Origin: Cyrtodaria siliqua
Taxonomy: Eukaryota; Mollusca; Bivalvia; Adapedonta; Hiatellidae
Assembly (NCBI GenBank): GCA_037043455.1
Contig: JAWPHD010001802.1
Span: 124,001-188,000, forward strand
Direction of reading: 5' to 3'
Length of the DNA stretch: 64,000 nt
Position 1 is the stretch's first letter. The number at the start of each line of letters is the position of its first letter. The notes under the pieces were generated by a model, which saw nothing but the letters and a program-made list of their open reading frames with translations, was not told the DNA's origin and ran no database searches. The position numbers were made by a program, and so were the translations under genes. Below, one piece after another: positions 46,790 through 57,345 of the stretch.

Positions 46790-47500
46790 GCTCGGATGAA
46801 AATAAATATAAACATTCGAACAGGAAATGTAGCTTTTACAGAACACAGTAAACCAAAAAACACGCAAAAAGACAAACATTAATGTTGCACCATTCTGGAA
46901 CTAGTTTCATGTAAAAGGGCATAAAAACCGTCGAAAGAGCTGAAAAAATTATCAAAATATCTTACAAAACAAATGAGATATGACCTTTTGAAAATGTGCA
47001 GAAAGACTCCAATGGAGGCAGCCATCTTTGAATGATGACGTCATCACGCCTTTTTTCATATATCGAAAATAGATAATAAATAGTGTTTAAAGCAAATAAA
47101 TGTAAAATTATAATTACAAAGTAAAATATTTATACTTTATATGCTCTTTCTACGATTTACATGTATTTGCAGTGATATTCTTTGTTTTAAATGATATTTA
47201 TCAATATGAAAGAAATGGTAAAATGGCGCGATGACGTCATCAATCCAAGATGGCTGCCTCCGTTTGAGATTTTGTGCAAATTTTTAAAAGATCATATCTC
47301 CTGTATGTTTTATGATATTTTGATAATTCTTTCAGCTTTTTTGATGGTGTTTAAAGCCCTTTTAAATGAAGCTAGTTCCGGAATAGTGCAACAACCCCTT
47401 TAATGTTAATAAAGAATAAAGGCATATGACGTCACAAACACAAAAAAGGGTTGACAATAAGGCTACCGCCTTGGAACGGTCAGTGGAAAAAAAGGCCGCA
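46790..47500 (-). mobile_element. PLE-RT tail, solo copy split by a MITE
   Basis: 46790-46880 (ACAGGAAATGTAGC, ACCAAAAAACACGC, AAAAGACAAACA) and 47408-47500 (AAAGGGTTGACAATAAGGC, ACCGCCTTGGAACGGTCAG) are consecutive parts of the reverse tail, separated by the element at 46882-47400. Confidence 0.75.
46882..47400. mobile_element. MITE with ~200-bp inverted arms and TGACGTCATC
   Basis: Left arm TTGCACCATTCTGGAACTAG ... GAGGCAGCCATCTTTGAATG, ATGACGTCATC; the right arm is the imperfect reverse complement (47190-47391). The 8-bp TTAATGTT flanks both sides (46879-46886, 47400-47407). The open frame at 47191-47403 is part of the arm, not a gene. Confidence 0.8.
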
Positions 47501-47544
47501 CAATTTGCATGAATAGAAGTCTGCTTAAAAATATAACATTCTTA

Positions 47545-48655
47545 AAATGTGTAGGAAATAACATAAACAAACGTAAAAGTGGGACACATTTATTGGAGAT
47601 GTTCCGTTTATAATCAACTGAAATATGGATAATCCTAAATTATCTCCTTTTATTTGAATATCATTATCAGTATCTGTTTTCAGAGTTACATTAAATATTT
47701 CGAAAATTTCTTTCGCACGTGCATTTGTAATGTTGATGCTAGTAAAACATGATGTCAAAATAATTTTAGTTGCATATTTTACAATTAGGAACATCGACAG
47801 CTGCACTAATGCGAAGTCCTGAACAAAATCCTATGTACCCAGTTGTATAATAGTTAATATATTAATTTATTTCTAAGAAAACGCATCGACTTGAAAGCTT
47901 TAAAATGTGTTCATGCAATCTGACTAGACGATTTAAACTAATTATTTTCAGTTCAATCGTATCTCTTAATTTAAGCGTGAATTACACAATACAACGAGAG
48001 TATTATTGAAATATTCTAAGGTATACTTTAACTTAGGATATAATTATTAGTATATAATGGTTATACAACTGTGGAAGTTAAAGCACAATAAACGGTGAAA
48101 TTTGATTCTCTGTTATCTTCAGTTCCCAAACATATACAAAAACGATACACACATATATACTAAACCAAATTGCTAAGTACCAATCTAAGAATATGTCAAT
48201 AATATTCTCATTGTTTTGTGTATTTTGAGCTTGATTAGAGATACGGTTAAACTGCAAAATAACGAGTGTAAATCGTCTGCTCTGATTGCATGAACATATT
48301 TTAAAACTTTTAAGTCAATGTGTTTTCTTAGAAATAAGTTATAACACTTATACAACTGGGTATATAGGATTTTATTAAGTACTTCGAATTAGTGAAGCTT
48401 TCGATGTTCCTAATTCTAAAATATGCCAGTTAAAATTATTCTGACATCATGTTTTACTAGCATTACCACTATAAATGCGTTTGCAAAAGAAATTTTCCAA
48501 ATATTTAATGTTAACGCTGAATTACAGTTACTTGAATTTCAGACAATATTCAATTTAAAGGGAGGTAATTTAAGCTTATCCATATTTCATTTTTTTATAG
48601 ACGGAAAATCTGCTATAAATGGGTCAATTTTTTATGTTTTTTCCATTATTTGATA
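47545..48655. repeat. 1.1-kb imperfect inverted repeat with an open frame in each arm
   Basis: The left arm (about 47545-48045, read on minus) and right arm (about 48185-48655, plus) match over ~480 bp with scattered differences: GATTGCATGAACA, TTTTCTTAGAAATAA, TATACAACTGGGTA, TCGATGTTCCTAATT and GAAATTTTC(G/C)AAATATTTAA. Each arm has a frame: LTSCFTSINITNARAKEIFE on minus and LTSCFTSITTINAFAKEIFQ on plus, both ending near FYV. Spacer about 130 bp. An acceptor-like AG precedes each frame. Could be inverted copies of a former exon; product unknown. Confidence 0.75.
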
Positions 48656-48892
48656 CCAATTTTAAGAATTTTTTATCTTTAAGCGATCTTTGACTCATGT
48701 TATGTGTTTTATCACTACATTTCATGTTTTCATATAAAGGGAGAGTAACTCTCAAAAGATGTAACAATTTAAACAAAAAATAAATGTTTTACAAATTATG
48801 GGTCAAAACAAAGTACTTATCATATATCTATTCTAAAATGTATTTAAGATAAGAAAATTAGTTAAGATACAAAAGTTGATACTTAGAAATTT

Positions 48893-49228
48893 TGTTCAGT
48901 GTATGTGTTATACTTATATTGCCTTTTAATGCTGCATTGTTTGTTAGAGAATATAACCTGGCAGGGATATCTTTATTTATACTGTACCGTTTTATTGGGA
49001 TGACAGTAGGGTAAGAGTGAGATTTGGTGCACCCTAGAACCTGGTTTAAACCCCCAGCGGCCCTTTTTGCCACTGACCGTTCCAAGGCGGTAGCCCTATT
49101 GACAACCCTTTTATGTTTGTGCTGTCGTGCCTTACCTTTTAGTCATCTTTAAAATTGTTTGTTTCTAAGCGTGCTTTTTTGTTGACGGTGGTCCTTGAAT
49201 GATGCATTTCCTGTTCGACTTTTATATC
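48893..49228 (+). mobile_element. PLE-RT tail, solo copy (plus)
   Basis: GCTGCATTGTTTGTTAGAGA, TTTGGTGCACCCTAGAACC, GGTTTAAACCCCCAGCGG and GCCACTGACCGTTCCAAGG, no RT attached. Ends about 160 bp before the receptor-like exon. Confidence 0.82.
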
Positions 49229-49385
49229 TGCGTTTGATCTTATATACATAAAAACACGCATTTTGCGGTTCATAGCAACTTCTATCCCACCGTTGTTCGT
49301 GTATCATTATACTATATGCCTATCTCTAACAGCCTTTGAGTCATTGGTTCTGCCACATATATTATATATCTATAACATTAAGTAC

Positions 49386-50186
49386 CGTTAATGTACGGAC
49401 ACAGACCCAGAAAATTAATTGTACAAATGCAACAGCACCATTTGTAGCATCAACATATCCTGAATCGGATAGGCATATTCTAACCGTTTTGTTATCGCTA
49501 ATGGTGTCAACACTGATAGAGAATTCGCCTTCGTAGAAAAATACGTCTCGTGCTTTGTAATATATCAGATGAAAATCGGCATATGCGACGTATTCGCTTT
49601 CTTTCAGATCAATTTGCTCACAAAAAAACATTTTCGTTATAATCGTTATTCGATATTTAAGCCGATTGTTTTTGTTGGAGTATGCGAAGAATGCTCGGTC
49701 CGTTATTAAACCGGTCGTGCTTCCTGTTAAATTACCTTCAATGATATTTTTCAACGAGACACGCCTAGCTAGCTTTTGATTAACTACCATACCTGTCCCA
49801 ATTTCAGTTTGCTGATCAAGATTCTTCTGTACTTCGCTGAAGAAGGATTCTGGATTAACAGAATATGGCTCGTATAACATGTTTACGAAATACTCTTTCA
49901 CAAAAGAAATGTTTGCAGAAGTTGTTATGCCATAATAGATGCTCGTGATCTTCCACTTTTCGTCCCAAAGCAAGCCGATCCAGTCAGCCATTGAACCACC
50001 ATGTTTTTTGCCAGATATTAACTCTTCGAATACCGTAGTACTAAGCAAGGTGGTATTGTCTGCAGGAACAAGTCTTATCACAACACCGTAGCTGGACTTG
50101 TACACAACTTTGCTGGTATACTTACATGTGTCGGCGATTCTTATCTTGCCTGTTGGACAATGCACTGGCCGACAATCAGAAACATA
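49386..50186 (-). CDS. Receptor-like ectodomain, downstream exon (267 codons)
   Basis: The acceptor is AATATATTGCAG|TATGTT at 50187-50188. Phase 0 matches the end of the upstream exon. It begins YVSDCRPVHCPTGKIRIADT, CKYTSKVVYKSS (a C-x-x-x-x-C-P-x-G-x...C start seen in molluscan adhesion-GPCR-like proteins), then about 200 residues with few cysteines, including TEIGTGMVVNQKLARRVSLK, and ends ISDNKTVRICLSDSGYVDAT then a hydrophobic stretch AVAFVQLIFWVCV. I placed the donor at ACG|GTACTT (49385-49384), which is in phase; the true border may differ. N-glycosylation sequons (NIS, NLT, NKT) fit a secreted/extracellular part. Exact function unknown. Confidence 0.6.
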
Positions 50187-50300
50187 CTGCAATATATTAT
50201 TTAATAAGTAGTGTAACTTTGAAATACAGCGAGGAGTGTTTAATATGTTCTGAATTTGCGTAACAGTCAACACTTTATTTACATGAACGTTCTTACATGG

Positions 50301-50393
50301 GTGCCTGGGTAATATTGAATTATTAAACGAGTTGAATAAAATTATATGATGCGACGCTGTGCAAGTTTAATAAATGCAATATTGAATAGGCAC
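50301..50393. mobile_element. Palindromic foldback element (93 bp)
   Basis: GTGCCTGGGTAATATTGAAT and TATTAAAC versus the right arm GTTTAATAAATGCAATATTG and AATAGGCAC. Similar to 40237-40335 (ATTGAATTATTAAAC shared). Confidence 0.75.
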
Positions 50394-50781
50394 GAATGTG
50401 AGATTCCCATATCTCCCAAAAAGCCTCATAAGGAACATTTTTATTATAGCTCACTTGTAGGTTCCTATATATAACGTTGTCGGTTTAAGCCGTCATATGT
50501 TTGTATGATGCCTACGTATGCTCACTTGGTCTTCTCCGAACACCACCGAACAACGAAAATGCGTCGTCGATTTTCGTAACCTGGTATTTTAAAAGGTTGC
50601 GGAAATCGACGAGGCAATTCCGATGCTCACCGAGCTGAACGGAAAGAACCGAACTATGATTCGACCTTCATTTGCATATTTATTTCACTAGTGTATTATG
50701 ATAAATACACCATGGCTTTATTACACTCCCACACCGCAAGTTATGTGATAAATTAAATCAAGTCTGTAACTATCAATATTA

Positions 50782-51285
50782 AAGGGAATTTAGCGACATA
50801 GCCAAACAAGCTCTATTATTGAGAGTTCTGAAAAAACGTTGAAAACGGTTAAAGAATGATCAAAATAGGACGATAAACAAAAAGATATGACATTTGAAGG
50901 TTTTCTAAAACTAATATGATATGGCAGCAGCCATTTTGAGAATTATGACGTCATAGTTCAAAATTACCAGATATGGAATATAGATAAATACCATTTAAAG
51001 CAACGAAAATCACTGCAAATGAATGCAAACTCCTTTACTGGTCATCATGGTCATATAAAGCATTATTGCCATTAAGCATACAGTTGGTGTTATAAATATT
51101 CCATAGATGGTCATTAAGAACGTTGATTTCATATCTCTGGAAATGGCGGCTTCCATATCCTTTTCAACATTACATTCAGATTATCACATTTCTTTGTTTA
51201 TCATCCGATTTTGATAATTCGTACACCCTAACTTCCAAAAACGCTCATTAATAACGATGAGCTGGCTGTGTCAGTACATTCCCTT
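50782..51285. mobile_element. TA-flanked MITE with long inverted arms
   Basis: AAGGGAATTTAGCGACATAG ... ATCAAAATAGGACGATAAAC at the left, the reverse of CATCCGATTTTGATAATTCG ... GCTGTGTCAGTACATTCCCTT at the right, each end beside a TA dinucleotide. Contains ATGACGTCAT. TA duplication suggests a Tc1/mariner-type nonautonomous element; lies between the receptor-like exon and the foldback at 51656. Confidence 0.68.
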
Positions 51286-51655
51286 TACTATAATTAGTAC
51301 ACACTTGAAACAAAGTGAGGAGTGTTTAATATGCTATGATTTACATAGCAAACAATGGAATCGAAGCGATACAAATGGTTTAAGTGATATATAATAAAGA
51401 CGAGCAATGCTGACTACTTGATGTATCACTTCAGTAGACATTTATTTAAATACATATATTGTAAGATAAGGGAATGCTGTTTCTTGTCTACATATGTTTT
51501 GTTAAAGTTTTAAATACAATACTAATGACACAATGCCCGTAACGACATACAAGTATATGTTTAATCATATTTAATTTCATCTGTGGTATGAACTCAAGTT
51601 CAAATAAAGGCATAAAGCGTATTAAACATTATTCTCGGTGTAATCATGCGGTTAC

Positions 51656-52055
51656 AAACAAATCTACCTATTTCCCCCAAATCCACCCCAAATCTACCCC
51701 TAAACCTCCAAAACCCACACACAATCTACCTTATATGGTATTACAACGATGTTATTGTACCAAATATCACAAATAGAAAAAATAATTTGAGAAAAATGAA
51801 GATATAGTTGTTATTTGTTAATAATGCACGTTGTTATCACGATGTGCAAAGATAATGCAAAAATCGTTAATTGGTTAATAAATTAACAACTATAACTTAT
51901 TTTTTCTCAAATGATTATTTTATTTGTAATATGTGGAACAATAACATCATTGTACCACCATATAATGTAGATTTGGTGTGGATTTAGGAGGTTTAGTGGT
52001 AGATTTGGTGTAGATTTGGGTGGATTTGGGGGAAATAGGTAGATTTGGGTGTTTC
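51656..52055. mobile_element. Foldback element in the receptor-like gene's intron (400 bp)
   Basis: Left arm AAATCTACCTATTTCCCCCA, AATCCACCCCAAATCTACC, CTAAACCTCC, ACGATGTTATTGTACC; the right arm is the reverse complement (GGTGGATTTGGGGGAAATAG etc.). Arms about 190 bp. The T/C-rich arm makes the upstream exon's frame stay open past its donor. Confidence 0.85.
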
Positions 52056-52090
52056 GTGACACCTTGATTATGATAACCTATTGTAATTAC

Positions 52091-52866
52091 CTCGTTTGTT
52101 GTCCTTGTCCTACACGCCAAGCTCTGCCTTTTCGGGGATTGTAATGCTTCAATCACGGTAAAGTCGATCAGTGATATCATGGAATATCTGCCGCCTCTTC
52201 TGTTGTCTTCGGCACATTCGGCAGTATATCCCCAGCCATTACACAAGTAGCAAAATACATTGGCATAAGAACCCTTATAATTGTAAGGCGAGAAAAATCC
52301 ACTCGTGCATGCTGTTTCTATTTCATTTCTACTTAGGTCAATGCTTGCATCAAGTATGACTAAAGGATCGCAATAGTCGATGACATCGTTATAACATTGC
52401 TCCTGTTTTAATTTTTTCAAATACTTCTCATATTTGAACTCAACGTAACAGTCGTTTGATTGAAGCATGCGACTATTTAGCCCGTATATATTACTCCGGC
52501 TGTTACAGTTTACAAACACATTCCATAGTTTAGCGTCATTTGTCCCATGGCATTCTGCGCATCGCATGTTTCTGAAGATTTTACCGGTTTGTTTCGAGAA
52601 AGCAGGGTATAGGCTGCCCCATGGAGCTACTTGCATGTTTCCACATTCTTCTCCCAAGTCGTCATACTTGTTGGTTTTGTAACAACCACCTCGTGGATTT
52701 TTGTTTACCATATAGTAGGATTTAAAGAGATGTAAACCCTCCTTTTCCACTAACGGCGTATGGTCATATGTGCATGACTGCAGCGATCTATCTGCTAGTT
52801 TATACGTGTCAAGCTTAGGGAAGCAGCAATTTCCATCAAGTCCACACGAATCTTCACATGAACATT
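52091..52866 (-). CDS. Cys-rich receptor-like ectodomain, upstream exon (258 codons)
   Basis: The acceptor is CTTCTTTTCTAG|AATG (52867-52868) and the donor ACGAG|GTAATT (52090-52089). The exon starts in phase 2 with CSCEDSCGLDGNCCFPKLDT (a somatomedin-B-like CxC...C...CC cluster), then YKLADRSLQSCTYD, KSYYMVNKNPRGGC, MRCAECHGTNDAKLWNVF, QSNDCYVEFKYEKYLK, ACTSGFF and NVFCYLCNGWGY. The order CxC...CC, CAECHGT ('CAKCNG'-like) and CYLCN resembles N-terminal regions of molluscan adhesion/Mth-like GPCRs. Signal peptide exon not found. Product assignment is by pattern memory only. Confidence 0.62.
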
Positions 52867-53120
52867 CTAGAAAAGAAGGTTCAATAGATGGCGGTTAATA
52901 ACAAATTATATGTATTATCATTATTTTATTGATTTGATGAAAACCTTTTATTGTTTTAGGGGCCGGTGTAAGATTTGAGAAATTTAGTTCAAACATATTG
53001 CTTTGTTTTTCAAAGGTTTACATCATGTACAAAACATATAACAGGATTAGAATGAAAGCAAAAGTACTAACAGGATTAGAATGAAAGCAAAAGTACTAAC
53101 AGGATTTTTTCCTTTCGGAA
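52867..53120. other. Upstream of the receptor-like exon
   Basis: Contains a 36-bp direct duplication (AACAGGATTAGAATGAAAGC, AAAAGTACT) at about 53040-53100. No signal-peptide exon was recognised here. Confidence 0.5.
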
Positions 53121-53124
53121 GGTA

Positions 53125-53460
53125 ATTTGCAATTTACATAATAATTACGGTTTGTTATAGTTGCTTGTTATGCCCACGGTATCGAGAATGCCGAAAGGGG
53201 CATTAAGTGTAACCCCTGCCCGTCCGTGCGTCCGTCCGTCCGTCAAATTGGTTTCCCCTCAATAACTTTTGAAAGGGTCCATGTTTTGAATTCATATTTG
53301 GTGTGTCACTTTGTAATTATAAAATACAGTTCAAGTTCGATTTCGGTCAACGTTGGTCATTTTATGCAGGAGTTGTGGCCCCTTTTCAACTTAATTTTCT
53401 GCAACAAATTGGTTTCCGCTCAATAACTTTTGAAAGGGTCCATGTTTATACAGTCTAATA
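53125..53460 (+). repeat. Bivalve dispersed repeat with CGTC tract
   Basis: AATGCCGAAAGGGGCATT, (CGTC)n, AAATTGGTTTCCCCTCAATA, ACTTTTGAAAGGGTCCATG (twice) and AGGAGTTGTGGCCCC. Confidence 0.7.
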
Positions 53461-53779
53461 TAAAAACAAGAAATCCATGTATTAAAACCGTCTCGCCTAC
53501 AGTGCTTCGAGTCATTATACATCAATAACAAGTGACAAACGTAAAACTTGTAAAAAGTTAATTGCCCTTTACTTGGAAGGTGAAGGTCACACAGGCAAAT
53601 GCACAAATGTCACATTGTGATGTACTACCTAAGATACAACTATAACCACATTTTGAAAATGAATACACCTGCTGAGAAAGTGACCTAAACGCAAAACTTG
53701 AATGTTGACGCCTTCGTCAACGCCAAAAAAAGCAACACTTATGTCTCTTCCTTTCTTCAACAGGACAAAATACAAAGTG

Positions 53780-54083
53780 ACAGTTCTTTGAAATGTGATT
53801 AATGTCTCATTGACAGTGTTCTTATATATGATGTTATGTGCCGTCACAGTTCTCTGAAATGTGATGTAATGTGACAGTGAGTGCTCTTATTTATGATTTC
53901 TTGTGCCGCAATAGTTCTCTGAAATGTGATGGGACAGTGAGTTTCTTATATAAATGATGTGATATGCCAGTGACAGTGCTCTGAAATGTGATGGGGCAGT
54001 GAGTTATCTTATATATCTGATGTGATATGCCAGTGACAGTGTTCTCAAATGTGATGGTGACAGTGAGTTATCTTATATATGTA
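53780..54083. repeat. Tandem repeat, period ~65-70 bp, four to five copies
   Basis: TCTGAAATGTGATG, GACAGTGAGTTATCTTATAT and GATGTGATATGCCAGTGACA recur with small indels. Confidence 0.85.
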
Positions 54084-54469
54084 AACATTTTTCATACACA
54101 AATGTATTGTTGCATATACTGACTTTGAACACATATAATTACATTGTATATCTATTATTTTATCCATTCACAACTGCTTCTCCCACTTGTACCTTATAAT
54201 GTTTTTGGCGAATTCATAGTTCTAGTTATAACTTATACCGGGGGCATCCGTGTCATATGTATCTAAGAACAGCTTTCAAAAGAAGGGGAATTTGTTTCGA
54301 GAAAAAAGGAATCCTTGGATTACGAAGAACGGCGACAATTCAGAGGAGCAGAGAGAGAGAGAGCATGCGTCAACGTCACGACTACTCAGTCTCTGTTCAT
54401 TTAAGTAGAAAGGTTGGCTGCAGCTTTCTATCTGTACTCATGGTAAGAAAGTAGTAACTATTAAAACCG

Positions 54470-55232
54470 AGTATGTAAACCATGTAGTCGAGGATGTAAA
54501 CCATGTAGTAAACCATGTAGTCGAGGATGTAAACCATGTAGTCGGGGATGTAAACCATGTAGTCGAGGACAGTAAACCATGTAGTCGAGTATGTAAACCA
54601 TGTAGTCGAGGATAGTAAACCATGTAGTCGAGGATGTAAACCATGTAGTCGAGGATGTAAACCATGTAGTCGGGGATGTAAACCATGTAGTCGAGGATGA
54701 GGATGTAAACCATGAAGTCGAGGATGTAAACCATGTAGTTGAGGATGTAAACCATGTAGTCGAGGATGTAAACCATGTAGTCGGGGATGTAAACCATGTA
54801 GTCGAGTTTGTAAACCATGTAGTCGAGTATGTAAACGATGTAGTCGAGGATGTAAACCATGTAGTCGAGGATGTAAACCATGTAGTCGGGGATGTAAACC
54901 ATGTAGTCGAGGATGTAAACCATGTAGTCGAGGATGTAAACCATGTAGTCGAGGATGAGGATGTAAACCATGTAGTCGAGGATGTAAACCATGTAGTCGA
55001 GGATAGTAAACCATGTAGTCGAGTATGTAAACCATGTAGTCGAGGATGTAAACCATGTAGTCGAGTATGTAAATGTAGTCGAGGATGTAAACCATGTAGT
55101 CAAGGATGTAAACCATGTAGTCGAGGATGTAAACCATGTAGTCGGGGATGTAAACCATGTAGTCGAGTATTTAAACCATGTAGTCGAGGATGTAAACCAT
55201 GTAGTCGAGGATGTAAACCATGTAGTTGAGGA
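54470..55232. repeat. 21-bp minisatellite, about 36 copies
   Basis: Unit GTAAACCATGTAGTCGAGGA plus T; some units are 19-20 or 27 bp. Since 21 is a multiple of three, the minus strand stays open in several frames as heptads (YILDYMV, HPRLHGL, STTWFTS). It abuts the tail of PLE copy 6. Confidence 0.95.
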
Positions 55233-56535
55233 TGTAAAAAGGCAATATCAGTAAAACACAGAGATGCTCGTGTATATATAAATACAAAAAAACAATAGCC
55301 TAGAAAGCCACAAAGAATGTACTCAGTGAGTTGGCAGAAGCCAGAGTAACTAGAGAATAAACCATTGAGGGCACGACAAGCCAAGATTGCAGACAACCAT
55401 CAAACGCCATGGTCGTATTGGGCTTTAGGTAGACGTCATCATAGGGTCCACAGCCTGTCTGGTCATCGCACAATTAAAGAGGAAAGCATAGTGGTGAACT
55501 GTAAATGGGTCCACCATCAAGCATGCAGTGCGTTGCAAAATGATAGGGGCATAACCTCTTGTGATAAACCTTTTAACATGTTTAACAAAGATAGCATAAA
55601 AGTGATCATGGCCAAGAATCTTACGAAGTTTGTAAATCACGTCACCATGGAAGTCAGGTTGTGATAGTCCTTGTCGCAGAAGAGTTCTTAAATTACTTTT
55701 ATTTTTGGAAAGAAGATCAGGGTTTTACGAATTTTATGGTAACGGTAACCCTGATGGAGTAGCTTTTTAGTTATACAAATATTTCGAATATTAAAGTCCT
55801 CAACTCGAGTAAAAGCTCTAGAAAAACGAATATGTTGAGACACATAGACCCCGTAAGAAGTTGCTTGGGGAACATCCTCATCTAAATGGGGATAATTAAC
55901 AATATCAAGATTAAAATCAACTCTCTTGTCAGATATTTTGCTAATTATTTCACCTTTTTCAATGGAGATATGTAAAGAAAAGAAGCGTTAGTAGCAGAAC
56001 TATTAGCTTTGTTAAGTTGAAGTTCTTTAGGGTATATATTATTAACCATAGTAAAAAAAGAAAGGGTTGCCAATGTTTAATATGTCATCCATATACCGAG
56101 AGGTGTCATTAAAGGCCTCAATAACATCTTCCTGGGTATCTGGTGAAAGACTTAACATGAAATCTCTTTCATAGCAACATAAAAACAAATATGCGACAAG
56201 GGGTGCACAGTTCGTACCCATAGGGATACCAGCAATTTGTCTATAAACGGTAATTCCATACCTGACGAAAATATTATCTTATAGAAAGATGAGTGCTTCA
56301 CAAACTTCTTGACAAGTCCACATAGTGTAATTGTCTAAACTGCCGTTAGTAAAAGACGCTTTAATATTATTACAGGCCAAACATGTAGTATTTTCCCTAG
56401 CGAATGTGTTTTGAATAAGAGCAATAAGCTTGTCGAAGTTTGTTTTGCTTTGGGGAAGGTGGAGTGTCGGGGAGAGGGGAAGTTTAAACCAGGTTCTAGG
56501 ATGCACCGAAACTGGCTCTACCCTATATATTTTTT
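55233..56535 (-). pseudogene. PLE-RT copy 6, with tail and an upstream tail joint
   Basis: Minus strand: LIQNTFARENTTCLACNNIK, SFTNGSLDNYTMWTCQEVCE (56300-56440), GIPMGTNCAPLVAY-like (56210), FNDTSRYMDDILNI-like (~56090), then YKLRKILGHDHFYAIFVKHV and MVDPFTVHHYAFLFNCAMTR to 55425. Tail sequence runs to 55233, where the minisatellite starts. At 56480-56535 the sequence TTTAAACCAGGTTCTAGG and ATGCACC is tail again, so an upstream tail is fused to this RT, as in head-to-tail PLE tandems. Confidence 0.78.
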
Positions 56536-57340
56536 AACATTTTGGTCACATGACTTAGTATTGTCAGTGACGTATTCAAAGCAGACGAACACTATAGTTT
56601 CCAAAGTAGTGATGTATTACTCTTGTCTAGTATATTATTTGAAGGGATATGTCAGGATTAGTGAGAGTATCTTTTCTTGTAAGTAACCACCCGAATATTC
56701 TTTTTTATCAAAAACGTTAGACTATTTGTTAACAAAATGCCACACAATGACCTCTGAAATCGAAATCGTAAATAGAATAAATGGGGACAATCGAAAAAGT
56801 AATGACGGCAGATGGAAATGTTTATAAACATAATTGTTGTTCTCATAGCTGTTTTATTTAGCAATTTGTATATGTTCTGAACATTTAAAATATGCAAACA
56901 CATTGTTTGATTACAATTGTCTTCAAACTGTCAAAGATGCGCACAACATGTAGCAAGGATATTGCAAGTGTTCATAACAAATGGTATTGCGCCAAGCGCG
57001 TTTTGGTAGCCTGCCTTGTGCAAACAAACACGTTTGCTAATAAGATTAGTTTAAATTAAAGCATAGCATTTTTTCATCTCTTATAAATAGAGAAAACCTG
57101 AATCCTGGTATTTATTTGGAGAAAACTGCTTGCATGATAGTACCTATTGTTATGGTGTGAGGAAATTACACTAGTATGGATAAGTTGGGTATACATGTGT
57201 ATTCTAATGCAACTAAAATGTAACGCGTAATCTCCATTGGCTTCCGCCTCATATTTGCGACGGTAAGTCGCACGATTTACCGTCTGAAATGTACGTGACG
57301 TCATTTAACGTTGTAACAAGCGACGTCTTTATATGACTTT
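56536..57340. other. No feature seen
   Basis: Unassigned; ACGTGACGTCATTTAACG near 57293. Confidence 0.4.
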
Positions 57341-57345
57341 GTTAC

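Noticed and set aside
47191..47403. 70-codon frame
   Set aside because: Lies entirely in the arm of the MITE; matching wording on the other arm shows it is structural DNA.
48858..49085. 75-codon minus frame MERSVAKRAAGG...
   Set aside because: Antisense of the PLE-RT tail; the same phrase appears at 27247-27444, so it follows the repeat and is not a gene.
51947..52090. Extension of the receptor-like exon frame into TKSTTKPPKSTPN
   Set aside because: Starts after a good donor (GAG|GTAATT) and is the C/T-rich arm of a foldback; the phase-0 junction to the next exon fits better.
54397..55158. 253- and 221-codon open frames on the minus strand as possible repetitive proteins
   Set aside because: They consist only of the 21-bp minisatellite; any stop-free 21-mer stays open. 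No start context, no flanking coding sequence.
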